Program-made: the position numbers and the translations under genes | NCBI GenBank assembly: GCA_964397755.1 | Contig: CAYNJY010000001.1 | Span: 1-64,000, forward strand | Reading direction: 5' to 3' | Source of the DNA: CAYNJY01 sp964397755 | GTDB lineage: Bacteria; Patescibacteriota; Microgenomatia; UBA10105; UBA927 | DNA: 64,000 nt | In this document: one piece after another, positions 49,952-58,499 of the stretch | Layout: every line of letters begins with the position of its first letter | Position numbering within the stretch: the stretch's first letter is position 1 | The notes under the pieces: model-generated | Told to the model about the DNA's origin: nothing | What the model saw: the letters and a program-made list of their open reading frames with translations, nothing else | Databases searched by the model: none

Positions 49952-50404
49952 TTAACGAAGGGATTTTCGCAAGGACCTGTCTCTCATGCGCCTCTGTGTG
50001 GCTCGTCCGGCGGCGGACCAATTGGTACCATACACCGGCGGAAGTCTGTCTAAGATCTCCCCTACCCGATCCACCAGAGCCTCCCATTCCTTTTCTGCCA
50101 TGATTCTCGCGAAAACCGCCTCAGTTTTGGGCTTGGCATTTTTCAGCCAGGCTGCCACCGAAGCAATGGTCGTAAAGGAAACTTTTATAGAAGTGGCGAT
50201 CTCTACTGGTTTCTTTCCCCCAAGAAGCAGAATTCCTATGGCAAAACGCTTCGCCAACATCACTTCTTCAGTATTGGTGAGGAGGTCCGAGAAAAATGAG
50301 GCAACTTCATGGGCATTCCGCAATTTGGCCACCGACCGCCAAAACTGACGAAACATCTCTGCCTCCAGCACCTTGTCTAAAGGGTATTTAGAAATCCTTG
50401 GCAT
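49952..50404 (-). CDS. TrpR/YerC/YecD-family helix-turn-helix regulator
   Basis: This 150-residue protein has the family core: LDKVLEAEMFRQFWRSVAKL, FFSDLLTNTEEVMLAKRFAI and the helix-turn-helix KKPVEIATSIKVSFTTIASV. It belongs to the same superfamily as the tryptophan repressor but the ligand is unknown. A long charged C-terminal tail follows. Inverted TCATCGATGA-type words flank the gene (49930, 50432). Confidence 0.82.
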   Translation of the reverse strand: MPRISKYPLDKVLEAEMFRQFWRSVAKLRNAHEVASFFSDLLTNTEEVMLAKRFAIGILLLGGKKPVEIATSIKVSFTTIASVAAWLKNAKPKTEAVFARIMAEKEWEALVDRVGEILDRLPPVYGTNWSAAGRATQRRMRDRSLRKSLR

Positions 50405-50600
50405 ACACGAGAACCCAACGTACTATCAATTCATCGATGAATTGATAGTAACACAATGGACTATAGATTACAAAGGACAAAGGAAACCCAACGTTAGTCA
50501 GCTACTATAGATTTCCAGTCGTCCCAGAAGCGATTGAGGCCCACGTCGGTGAGGTCGTGCATTCAAGACCCGGCCATTGAACACGCACTGCTCTCGCCAC

Positions 50601-51800
50601 TCATGCGCGCGTACCAGCGTCTTTATCCATGATTCGCAGAAACTCAAGGCAGAATCGGAACGTCCGGTGAAAACTTTTCGAATCAATGTTCTCGTACGTA
50701 TCGTCCCTCCGGTGCCAGCGGGGAATCCAACCGGCGCGGGTGTACCCCACGATCGCAATCGCCGGCAGCCCTGCCTGACGGACCCGGATGGCGTCGGTGA
50801 AAGCCCCGCGCTGGGCGTAGGAGTAAACTCCTAGTTTGGGACGGTCGCGGGCAATTTGTTCACAAATAGTAATTAAGACCGGGTCGTACTTTACCGGCCA
50901 AAGCAAACCCTCTGAGGTCAAATAACACGGCCCCCCGTCCTTTCCGCCGGCGCTGTCGATGATGATGTACCAAGCTTTACGATATTTATTGGCGTACTTT
51001 TCAATAAAGGCCTGCATGCCATAGGCCCCTACTTCCTCGCAACCGGGAAACAACAGGAGGACTTGGCTTTGTTTAAGGGGTGACCGCTTGAGACGTTTGG
51101 CCAAGGATAAAAGGAGAGCCACCCCCGAGGCGTTGTCATTGGCTCCAGGGCTAAATGAAGTGAGGTCTGCATGGCCGGTCATGAGCAAGGCCACCCCCAG
51201 TCCTAAACCTGAAAGGTGAAGAAGGATTGATGGTTCTTCCCCTCTCATCAATAAAAAAACGTAAATCAAAAGCCCGCAGAAACTGGCCATCCCCAGAGTG
51301 GTGATGGCCCGATAGGCCAGGTAGGTGGTTTTATTGGTAAACTGAAGCGGGGTGCGGTGGCTGTCGACATGGGCCGCCAGAACTATGGTACTTTTGAGCT
51401 TGGCTCGCGGTTGTATCGCGGCCCAGACGTTCTGGCTCTTTTTCTTAGGCAGTAGTTTCGTTATGGGGCTTTCCCGAAGCAGGAGTTGGAGAATGGTTGA
51501 GTAAAAAGAAAAGAGAAGCAAAACTAAAACAGGCCGGGCAGACTGACTCCCCCAAAGGACAAGGGCAAACCAGCTTATCAAGACCACCCCTAAACTGACG
51601 GTATATGGCTGATACGCTGAGGCTGGAGAAAGAAACGACTGCCGGCTGACGATAAGACCTGAACCAGCAAGCTCATTCTCCACATATTCATGCGCTATCC
51701 GCTCTGACTGGCGAGTACTTCCCCGCGGCCCGATCGTGTGGCTCAGATACCGAATATGCTGGAGAGCCTCACGTATCGTACTTGACTTAGGGGTTTTCAC
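50601..51800 (-). CDS. Membrane-bound M28-family zinc peptidase
   Basis: This 399-residue protein has an N-terminal region, about four membrane helices and an M28-type aminopeptidase domain. The zinc and catalytic residues are visible in AAHVDSHR, GANDNASGVALL, FPGCEEVGAYG, IDSAGG and PRWHRRDDTYENI. The membrane helices (about 75-135 and 180-205) split the peptidase domain from its start. It starts at GTG 51800, after AAGGA. Substrate unknown. Confidence 0.83.
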   Translation of the reverse strand: MKTPKSSTIREALQHIRYLSHTIGPRGSTRQSERIAHEYVENELAGSGLIVSRQSFLSPASAYQPYTVSLGVVLISWFALVLWGSQSARPVLVLLLFSFYSTILQLLLRESPITKLLPKKKSQNVWAAIQPRAKLKSTIVLAAHVDSHRTPLQFTNKTTYLAYRAITTLGMASFCGLLIYVFLLMRGEEPSILLHLSGLGLGVALLMTGHADLTSFSPGANDNASGVALLLSLAKRLKRSPLKQSQVLLLFPGCEEVGAYGMQAFIEKYANKYRKAWYIIIDSAGGKDGGPCYLTSEGLLWPVKYDPVLITICEQIARDRPKLGVYSYAQRGAFTDAIRVRQAGLPAIAIVGYTRAGWIPRWHRRDDTYENIDSKSFHRTFRFCLEFLRIMDKDAGTRA

Positions 51801-51833
51801 GTTTTCCTTATTGTATGGTATACTATCTTTTTA

Positions 51834-52160
51834 ATGAAGTCGCTGGAGGCGCACGTGCTCCAAGATCCCACCTTACCGCCCCTCTCCTTTCAACCGTCGG
51901 CAGATGGACCACTCGGGCGTTCCGTTTTTGCTCGCGGCACGGGTGGTCCAGGAAGAAAAAAACCGGATGATGGCGCAGAAATAACGCGGACATACTTTCA
52001 AAAAGTAGTGTTTCCTCATTGGCCGAGAGAGCGGAAAAAACCACCACCGAGAGTGACACGCATACGTAGAGAGCCGTGCGGCTGCGTCGTCGGAATCGAT
52101 AGAATAACACGTGATCGGGTTTTTGTAGAGGAATGTGGAGGCTCCAATTGCGTATTTTAG
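51834..52160 (+). CDS. Hypothetical protein, 108 residues
   Basis: This ORF is divergent from the M28 peptidase. TATACT lies 9 bases before the ATG. The product is basic, Pro/Arg-rich and soluble, with a Cys-containing end (PCGCVVGIDR; CGGSNC). I do not recognise it. It ends 75 bases before deoC. Confidence 0.45.
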   Translation: MKSLEAHVLQDPTLPPLSFQPSADGPLGRSVFARGTGGPGRKKPDDGAEITRTYFQKVVFPHWPRERKKPPPRVTRIRREPCGCVVGIDRITRDRVFVEECGGSNCVF

Positions 52161-52235
52161 AAAATATCAGCCCGCAGGAGGAAGCATCGCATCTTTCTCT
52201 TATCTCTCCATAGGTTTCTCTGGTATACTCTTCTC

Positions 52236-52937
52236 ATGACTCATCTGTTCGCGCCTCACCTTGACCTTGCAAATCACCACGCCAATGCAACGAATGACGA
52301 TATCAAAAAAGTTTGCGAGGCGGTCATCCGGTACGGATTTAACGCCGCCTTCGTCAACCCGGTTCATGTCGCGCGGGCTGCCTCGCTCCTTTCCGGCAAA
52401 GCCAAGGTCGGCACCGCCATAAGCTTCCCCCTTGGACAAGATACGGTCGAGACGAAAATCGCCGCGCTCAAACAGGCGATTGCCATCGGCGCTGACGAGC
52501 TTGATATTGTCCCCAACATTGGCAGCTTTCTCTCGGAGCCAAACGGTAATGTTTTTTTTCAAGAACTCAAATCTCTCGTTTCAGCGAGCCGAGAGGCGCG
52601 AGGCGACGTCGTTGTCAAGTGTATCCTGGAGACGGGGTACATGACCGCAGAGCAGATAAAAAAGGCTGCAACGCTCATTCGCGATAGCGGCGCGGACTTT
52701 GTGAAACTTTGCTCGGGCATGGGGCCGCGGGGCGCGAGCCTTGACGATGTAAAACTGGTGAGAGAGTCTGTTGGCAATACGGTGCGGATCAAAGCAGCAG
52801 GCGGCATCGATACCTACGAGGAAGCCAAAACGTTCCTCGATGCCGGTGCCGCGAGGATCGGCAGCTCAAAGGCTGTCGAGATAGTCACCGAGAAATCCCA
52901 ATCGCCGCTCCAATCACCTGCCTCAATTTCGGAATAA
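52236..52937 (+). CDS. deoC: Deoxyribose-phosphate aldolase
   Basis: DeoC splits 2-deoxyribose-5-phosphate into acetaldehyde and glyceraldehyde-3-phosphate. The 233-residue TIM-barrel protein has CILETGYMT with the lysine region VVKC, FVKLCSGMGPRGAS and IKAAGGIDTYEEA with the Schiff-base Lys. TATACT sits 6 bases before the ATG. It links nucleoside salvage to glycolysis. The next gene follows by 6 bases. Confidence 0.93.
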   Translation: MTHLFAPHLDLANHHANATNDDIKKVCEAVIRYGFNAAFVNPVHVARAASLLSGKAKVGTAISFPLGQDTVETKIAALKQAIAIGADELDIVPNIGSFLSEPNGNVFFQELKSLVSASREARGDVVVKCILETGYMTAEQIKKAATLIRDSGADFVKLCSGMGPRGASLDDVKLVRESVGNTVRIKAAGGIDTYEEAKTFLDAGAARIGSSKAVEIVTEKSQSPLQSPASISE

Positions 52938-52943
52938 CCCACC

Positions 52944-53585
52944 ATGCAGATTGTCCTTTCAGCCCATTTTGATCTGGCCCGGCCGGTACCTTACCTCACT
53001 CTTGATACGCAAGGCCTTCACGGCCTCATCGACAACTTTGCCGGCGTCTTCGTCGCCTACGAGGCAGCGCGCAAGACCGGTGTCCCTCTTTACCTTACGA
53101 ACTTTGAAGAAACTGGAATGAAGGGAGCCCGCGAAGTGGTGCGGCGCGGCGAGCTTTTTCGAGCTCCGTCACGGCCTTGGCTGACAAAGAAACAGTGGAG
53201 AGCAGACCGTCTGGACCTTGACGGAGCGAGTCAAAAAGCGAGCCGTACAAAGCACCACAAGCCCACAGTTGTCATCGTCGTTGACACGACGCGGGATGCG
53301 GGGAGTAAACCGGCCTACATCGGCAATGTCTATAACTTTGACATTGAGCCCTTACAAAAGAAATTCGTAAAGGAGATTTTCTTTATGCCGGGCTATGTTG
53401 AGGAAACCGAGGATGAGACGTGGGTCTACGGCCACACCTTTACGCTTCCCTGTTTCTACTTCGGCGTGCCTATTCCACTGGCGAGGGACTACCACGATCT
53501 AAACAATACTATTTCCCTTGCCACTCTTGACCGCAATTGTAACATTCTGACCAAACTCGTCAAGTTTATTAAATCTTGGACCTAG
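52944..53585 (+). CDS. M28/M42-like aminopeptidase-fold protein
   Basis: This 213-residue protein has the residues of a di-zinc aminopeptidase core in order: SAHFDLARP, GLIDNFAGVFVAYEAA, NFEETGMKGA, VVDTTRDAG and RDYHDLNN. It is shorter than most M42 enzymes and lacks the dodecamer-forming domain. It probably hydrolyses peptides or an amide. It follows deoC by 6 bases, so the two are likely co-transcribed. Confidence 0.75.
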   Translation: MQIVLSAHFDLARPVPYLTLDTQGLHGLIDNFAGVFVAYEAARKTGVPLYLTNFEETGMKGAREVVRRGELFRAPSRPWLTKKQWRADRLDLDGASQKASRTKHHKPTVVIVVDTTRDAGSKPAYIGNVYNFDIEPLQKKFVKEIFFMPGYVEETEDETWVYGHTFTLPCFYFGVPIPLARDYHDLNNTISLATLDRNCNILTKLVKFIKSWT

Positions 53586-53662
53586 AGTTGAGACCGGTCA
53601 CGAACCATTTGCTCCATTGTATTTTCTATCCTTCTTCTTGCTTTTCCACCAAGTCTTTTCCA

Positions 53663-53812
53663 TCAAGGAAGGACTCTAAGTTCAGCTGCTCCTTGCACCA
53701 ACTCCTCCGGCACAGCATTTTTTCCAAGGTTCGGGTTTCTGGCAATTGCCTTGACTATACGCCACCTTGCCTCATTAGGTCCTACTGCTCTCTCACGTCT
53801 AAACCAACCCAT
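53663..53812 (-). CDS. Small basic protein, 49 residues
   Basis: This ORF lies 28 bases downstream of the 93-residue gene on the same strand. The product is soluble and basic, with a helix-forming stretch (ARWRIVKAIARNPNLG). No family is recognised. A 21-codon ORF overlaps its stop (ATGA), but is too short to call. The pair probably forms one small operon. Confidence 0.45.
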   Translation of the reverse strand: MGWFRRERAVGPNEARWRIVKAIARNPNLGKNAVPEELVQGAAELRVLP

Positions 53813-53840
53813 AATTATTTACAACCTAAGTATTTTATTT

Positions 53841-54122
53841 TCACTTTCGGCGTCCAGGCTCATCGTAGCAAATTCGGTCAAACCTACATAATGCTGGCTC
53901 TTCAAAAACGCTCTTGGCCTCACGGATCATCCTCCGGATATCTTGTCCTGAGACGTCACCCTCGCATGCTGCACAGGGAACCATGTGCCGCGCGTCCAGC
54001 ATATGTGATCCGAGCTCGTTAAGTTCACCTCTTCGCAGACGAGGCAATCGTCTTGCCCCCCCCGGCGATTCTTCCAATACGCTACTACCAACTATTCGCA
54101 GTACCGGTCCTTGCAGGGTCAT
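53841..54122 (-). CDS. Hypothetical protein, 93 residues, with own promoter
   Basis: The start is ATG 54122, supported by an AGGAAGG site 5 bases upstream and a TTGACA-N17-TAAACT promoter (54164-54136). A longer frame starting with TTG at 54164 would begin inside that promoter. The product has Cys residues (VPCAACEGD; LCRFDRICYDEP) that might bind metal. Not recognised. Confidence 0.6.
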   Translation of the reverse strand: MTLQGPVLRIVGSSVLEESPGGARRLPRLRRGELNELGSHMLDARHMVPCAACEGDVSGQDIRRMIREAKSVFEEPALCRFDRICYDEPGRRK

Positions 54123-54135
54123 AATAGCCTTCCTA

Positions 54136-54164
54136 AGTTTAGTATTAATTGTAACCTCTGTCAA
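54136..54164 (-). promoter_or_regulatory. Promoter of the small-protein pair
   Basis: On the minus strand TTGACA (54159-54164) is followed after 17 bases by TAAACT (54136-54141), then AGGAAGG and ATG at 54122. Confidence 0.65.
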
Positions 54165-54236
54165 ATGAAAAAGGCATCAGGTGTTTTTGAGCCGCTCCCT
54201 CCAGCCTCAAGGCCCGGCCTTGAGCACGAAGCAAGC

Positions 54237-54890
54237 TTACGCGTTCTTGAGGCTTTCGATAGCCGCGGCGATCTCGGTGGGGTCCTTGAAAAGAAAACTT
54301 GTGGAGACGAGCCGGGTCGCGCCGGCTTCTTTAACCGCTTTGGCCGTCTGGTCGCTAATTCCACCATCAACCGCAATCGGCAAATCGGGAAAGTTTCCGT
54401 GGATGGTGTACACCTTTTCCAGATTTTCCGGCTGGAATGGCTGACCGGAAAAGCCTGCTTCATACATCATCACCAGGACGCAGTCGACGCTATCGAGGAA
54501 CGGCTCCACCTCCCGAAGTTCCGTCTGTCCATCAATCGCGATCCCCACTTCCACGCTCTCGTAGCGCGCTTGGTCAAGGAACAGCCGCGGGTCGTGGGCT
54601 TCAACGTGGGCAACTAGACGCCTGAACCCTGCGTCAACCAAAATCCGGATGTACTTGTGCGGCTCAGCCACCATAAGATGTGCCTCCAAAGACAAGTGCG
54701 ACAAAATCTCGCTATAGCGTGATTTTGTCGCCGGGAAAAATTTGGCAAAGTCCAGGAAGGTAGTGTTGGGGACAAGGGTGTTGTCGCAAACGTCAATCTG
54801 CACCCACGAGACGTAAGGAGCAACGAGCTCGATTTTGCGCTCAATCTCGCCCCAATCTTTCTCAAGAATGCCGGGGATGACATCGATCAT
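54237..54890 (-). CDS. rpe: Ribulose-phosphate 3-epimerase
   Basis: Rpe converts ribulose-5-phosphate to xylulose-5-phosphate in the pentose phosphate pathway. The 217-residue TIM-barrel protein has QIDVCDN, LEAHLMV, VEAHDPR, MMYEAGFSGQPFQP and IAVDGGISDQTA, which hold the metal and catalytic residues. HLMV and the Gly-rich stretch fit, though some positions are diverged. It overlaps rpiB by 4 bases (ATGA). Confidence 0.87.
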   Translation of the reverse strand: MIDVIPGILEKDWGEIERKIELVAPYVSWVQIDVCDNTLVPNTTFLDFAKFFPATKSRYSEILSHLSLEAHLMVAEPHKYIRILVDAGFRRLVAHVEAHDPRLFLDQARYESVEVGIAIDGQTELREVEPFLDSVDCVLVMMYEAGFSGQPFQPENLEKVYTIHGNFPDLPIAVDGGISDQTAKAVKEAGATRLVSTSFLFKDPTEIAAAIESLKNA

Positions 54891-55339
54891 AAACTTCCTG
54901 TCTCCCTTTCTTCGATCTTCCTGAGCCGGCGCACCATCCGCTCCTCTGCCGCAAATGGCGTATCCAGGAATACCTTGACGAGCTCCTTAGACTGCTCCTC
55001 ATTCGTAAAATCAGCCGTAAGCGAGAGGACGTTCACGTCATTGTGATCGCGATTATGCTTGGTATCGGGAACACTGTCACCCAAAACTGCTCGAATGCCG
55101 CTAACTTTATTTGCGGCAATTACCACGCCGCCGCCGGAACCACACATGACAATCCCTAAGCTGCCGGGATTGGCTACCACCGCATCAGCCACCTTAAAAG
55201 TAAAATCTGGATAATCATCGTGGGGATCTAAAACCGTGTTGCCGCAATCCAAAACATCGTGTCCTAACGATTGTAGCCAAGGTTTGAGCTTCTCTTTGAG
55301 GGCAAAACCTCTATGATCTGCTCCGATAAAAATTTTCAT
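54887..55339 (-). CDS. rpiB: Ribose-5-phosphate isomerase B
   Basis: RpiB interconverts ribose-5-phosphate and ribulose-5-phosphate. The 150-residue protein has IGADHRGFALKEKL near the start, HDDYPDFTFKVADAV, and VMCGSGGGVVIAANKVSGIR with the catalytic Cys. The start is ATG 55339. The stop overlaps the rpe start, so the pair is coupled. Confidence 0.92.
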   Translation of the reverse strand: MKIFIGADHRGFALKEKLKPWLQSLGHDVLDCGNTVLDPHDDYPDFTFKVADAVVANPGSLGIVMCGSGGGVVIAANKVSGIRAVLGDSVPDTKHNRDHNDVNVLSLTADFTNEEQSKELVKVFLDTPFAAEERMVRRLRKIEERETGSL

Positions 55340-55383
55340 TGTACTCACGATAACTGACCGGTAAATCTGTGTAAAGGGGAAGT

Positions 55384-55716
55384 TTAACTCTGGAGTGATT
55401 GGCTTAAATCGGCGTATGTTGCGTCAAGCGGCTTGAAGGTTTCGTCAGAAAGAAGTCCCCGGCCCCAGGCCACGGCCAAGTGCGTCCGCGTAACCGAAAC
55501 AAGCCCAACCGCTTCAAAGAGAAGCTCTCGGCTGACGCGCCTATCGGAGCGGGAGAGGGAATCGGCAATTTTGGAAACGACGGACGCTGCAGCTTCCAAA
55601 ACATCGGCGACAATCGCGCCGTGCTCTCCGTCTCTAGCGGTATCGAGTATGTCATGGACATCCATGAGCGCCACATACGCGCTCTGCCAGAGCTTGTTCT
55701 CGTGAAAGTTTTGCAT
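55384..55716 (-). CDS. Four-helix-bundle protein, third copy
   Basis: This 110-residue protein has the IVP-type pattern: MQNFHENKLWQSAYVALMDV, then AASVVSKIADSLSRSD and ELLFEAVGLVSVTRTHLAVAWG. It is the most diverged of the three copies. It lies 44 bases upstream of rpiB on the same strand. Start is ATG 55716, as the longer frame adds only five residues. Confidence 0.65.
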   Translation of the reverse strand: MQNFHENKLWQSAYVALMDVHDILDTARDGEHGAIVADVLEAAASVVSKIADSLSRSDRRVSRELLFEAVGLVSVTRTHLAVAWGRGLLSDETFKPLDATYADLSQSLQS

Positions 55717-55848
55717 GGGTAATCTCAACAACGTACGTTAGCTTAGAATTATAGAGAATCTTCTTTCAAAAACCAACAGTCAGAGTGTAGCTATTCATTT
55801 TTTTTTCCAACATCGGACGCTGTCTAAAGCTTAGCTTTGACGCCAAAG

Positions 55849-57300
55849 CTAAGCTTTTCTATTACCAGTTGATAGAGAATTACTGAAAAATTTCTGGTAG
55901 AGAGCCTTGTAGCGAAGTGCACTGCGCGTCCAGGAAAAGTCCTGGCTCATGGCAGAGCGCTGCATCCGCTTCCACGCCGACGGTTGCTCGTAATAGATAG
56001 TCGTTGCCCGCTTTAAACATTTCGCCAGCGCCGTCGCTGTATATGCACCAAACACAAAACCTGTTCGTCCATCGTCCAGGGTATCGGCCAGCCCACCGGT
56101 TTTTCGCACTAACGGTATCGTTCCATATCGCATCGCTATCATCTGCACCAAGCCGCACGGTTCAAATTTCGAAGGTATTACCATAAGGTCGGCACCGGCG
56201 TAGAGTAGACGCGCGCGTTTCTCGTCAAAGGCATGAACAAAGGCAAGGCGATGCTTGTACTTTTTGACAAAGGCGGCAACGTCTCGCACCTGCTCGGCAT
56301 TTCCTATCCCCTGGATGACCACCTGAAGCGGTATGCCGTCTAAACGCGTGAGCGCCGATAGTAAAATACCTATCCCTTTCTGCCGCGGCTCCATTCTCCC
56401 GATAAACCCCAGAAGCGGCACGCGGGCGACAGGGAGTTCTACCTCGCGCTCTAGCGCCTGCTTGTTGCGCCATTTGCCCGCTGTCACGCCTGCCCGGGTA
56501 AAGCGCGCGGCAATGAGCTGGTCCGCTGCCGGGTTCCACACGTCTCCATCAATACCATTGAGAATTCCGACGAGATTCTTTTTGCGCCGGCGCAAAATAT
56601 CTTCAAGCCGCTCACCGAATGTGCGGGTCATGATCTCCTTGGCATACGTGGGAGAAACGGTCGTTATCTCGTCCGCGTACTCGACCCCTTCCCGTAAAAA
56701 ATTCACGACTCGCTTGCCAAACCGCGTGACCGGGTGAAAGAGGGAGGATGGCATACCGAGTTTCTGCGCCATGCCGTTTTTTGATATCCCTTGATAGAGT
56801 ATGTTGTGGATTGTAAGGATGGTGTGGACGCTTTGAGCATTCACGGTTTCACTCCGTTTTTTCGTCTTGGCACTCTCGCCCAGAAGCATCGGGACGAGAG
56901 CCGTGTGCCAATCCTGACAGTGCACCACATCGTAGAGCTTGGACGAAAGCCCCATAGAGCGGACCCAATACGTTACTGCTTTGCTAAAAAAGGCAAACGT
57001 GGAAACGATACTAGGCGCAAAGTAAGCGTCTGTCCGCTGATGGCGAAACAGCAACAGCCTCACCCTCGGCGCCAGCCGGTAGGCAAAGACAAACACCAGC
57101 TCCTGTCCTCCGTCAAAATGTACGGCAAGGCTTCCAATGCAGGCGGTTTTGGCAAGGCGTATCTCTTTATAAAACGGCATCGCGATATCAACAGAGACAC
57201 CAAGTTTGCCAAGCGCGAGCGGCAGTGAGCGGCTCACGTCAGCTAATCCGCCGAGCTTATACACACCCGCAACTTCACTGGTGACAAATAAAATCCGCAT
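55849..57300 (-). CDS. glgA: Glycogen/starch synthase (GT5)
   Basis: This enzyme extends alpha-1,4-glucan using ADP-glucose. The 483-residue GT-B protein has the N-terminal KLGGLADVSRSLPLALG (KxGGL), FIGRMEPRQKGIGIL, and the C-terminal PSKFEPCGLVQMIAMRYG and KTGGLADTLDDG. It leads into the GT4 cluster upstream in the same direction, with 50 bases between them. CPR genomes often keep it for storage or surface glucan. Confidence 0.93.
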   Translation of the reverse strand: MRILFVTSEVAGVYKLGGLADVSRSLPLALGKLGVSVDIAMPFYKEIRLAKTACIGSLAVHFDGGQELVFVFAYRLAPRVRLLLFRHQRTDAYFAPSIVSTFAFFSKAVTYWVRSMGLSSKLYDVVHCQDWHTALVPMLLGESAKTKKRSETVNAQSVHTILTIHNILYQGISKNGMAQKLGMPSSLFHPVTRFGKRVVNFLREGVEYADEITTVSPTYAKEIMTRTFGERLEDILRRRKKNLVGILNGIDGDVWNPAADQLIAARFTRAGVTAGKWRNKQALEREVELPVARVPLLGFIGRMEPRQKGIGILLSALTRLDGIPLQVVIQGIGNAEQVRDVAAFVKKYKHRLAFVHAFDEKRARLLYAGADLMVIPSKFEPCGLVQMIAMRYGTIPLVRKTGGLADTLDDGRTGFVFGAYTATALAKCLKRATTIYYEQPSAWKRMQRSAMSQDFSWTRSALRYKALYQKFFSNSLSTGNRKA

Positions 57301-57350
57301 GAACTCATGATACAGGAAAATGAAAGCTCGTGTGCGCAGAAAAAACGAGG

Positions 57351-58499
57351 TTAGACTGCCATAATACGCTGATACACTGATTCGTACCCAGTGACCATTT
57401 TCTCAACAGTGAAATTCTCCTCCATGTGCCTGCGACAGGCAGCGCGGTCGATATGCCCGATACGATTGACTGCCTCCATGAGTCCCTCAATCCCTCGCTT
57501 CTTGATGATCCACCTTCCTTCGCTTTGAGCTTTGAGCTTTGAGCTTTGAGCTTGTTGATCCTCCTTAGGAGGATCAACAATGAACCCTGTCACTCCGTCT
57601 CGTACTATCTCAGAAACACTTCCACGGTTATACGCGACCACCGGTGTCCCGCAGGCCATCGCCTCAATCAACACAAGCCCAAATGGCTCTTCCCAGTGGA
57701 TGGGGAAAAGAAGCGCCGTAGCATCTTTATATAAATCAATAACTTCATCCCTGGGCATCGGCCCTTTATAGAGTACCCGTTCTCCGTCTATATGCGGTTT
57801 TACTTGCCTCTCCCAATACGCGGCAATATCCGGATATTGCGGAAAGTATTCTCCGGAAATGACGAGGGTTAGTGCCAGTTGTTTGGCTACCGCAATTGCA
57901 TCGGTAAAACCTTTCTCCTTCCTGATTCTTCCCACTGCCAAAAGATACCCCCGGCCTTTTTTTGAAAATGTATAGTCGCGCAGATCCAGTCCATTGTAGA
58001 CGGTACCGGCAAACGGCAAGTCTGCCCCAGAGCGCTGCGCATCGCTTATAGACACATAATGAATACTTGGGACATCCATGTATTGTCTATAGAGACCAAC
58101 TTTGTCCGGAGCCAACGGGTCGTGAAGGGTATACACGGTTGGAGTATGAGTAAACCGGGTGAAAGGCAAGGTTTTAAGAACGAGATGATTGCCGATGATA
58201 TCAAAGGTACCCTTAGCAGCTTCTTCATACATCACCGAGGCTAAACGCTGTTCCATAAATGTGGCATAGCGTTGGTACTCAAGTTGCGTCATATCTTTCT
58301 GCTTCGGATCAAATGCGTCAATATCCAAACTCACGAGTTTGGCCTTCGTATGGGACCCACGCGCGCCAAAAAGCGTCACGTCATGACCTCTGTCAACAAG
58401 CCCATCAGCAATATCCGCAACCAGCCACCACGGAGCCAGGATGCTATTGGTTTCCGGAGGCACGGTGTGTGCCGGTGAAATATACAGCGCTACTTTCAT
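57351..58499 (-). CDS. GT4-family glycosyltransferase, tandem copy A
   Basis: This 382-residue enzyme begins MKVALYISPAHTVPPE and has AVGRIRKEKGFTDAI, ALLFPIHWEEPFGLVLIEAM and GTPVVAYNRGSVSEIV. Residues about 313-326 (AQSSKLKAQSEG) come from an AGCTTTG-type repeat. It overlaps the next gene upstream by 4 bases. With copies B and C it shares the arrangement of motifs, suggesting duplication. Acceptor unknown. Confidence 0.9.
   Translation of the reverse strand: MKVALYISPAHTVPPETNSILAPWWLVADIADGLVDRGHDVTLFGARGSHTKAKLVSLDIDAFDPKQKDMTQLEYQRYATFMEQRLASVMYEEAAKGTFDIIGNHLVLKTLPFTRFTHTPTVYTLHDPLAPDKVGLYRQYMDVPSIHYVSISDAQRSGADLPFAGTVYNGLDLRDYTFSKKGRGYLLAVGRIRKEKGFTDAIAVAKQLALTLVISGEYFPQYPDIAAYWERQVKPHIDGERVLYKGPMPRDEVIDLYKDATALLFPIHWEEPFGLVLIEAMACGTPVVAYNRGSVSEIVRDGVTGFIVDPPKEDQQAQSSKLKAQSEGRWIIKKRGIEGLMEAVNRIGHIDRAACRRHMEENFTVEKMVTGYESVYQRIMAV

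Noticed and set aside
53598..53663. 21-codon ORF overlapping the stop of the 49-residue gene
   Set aside because: Too short and without further support, although the ATGA overlap is suggestive.
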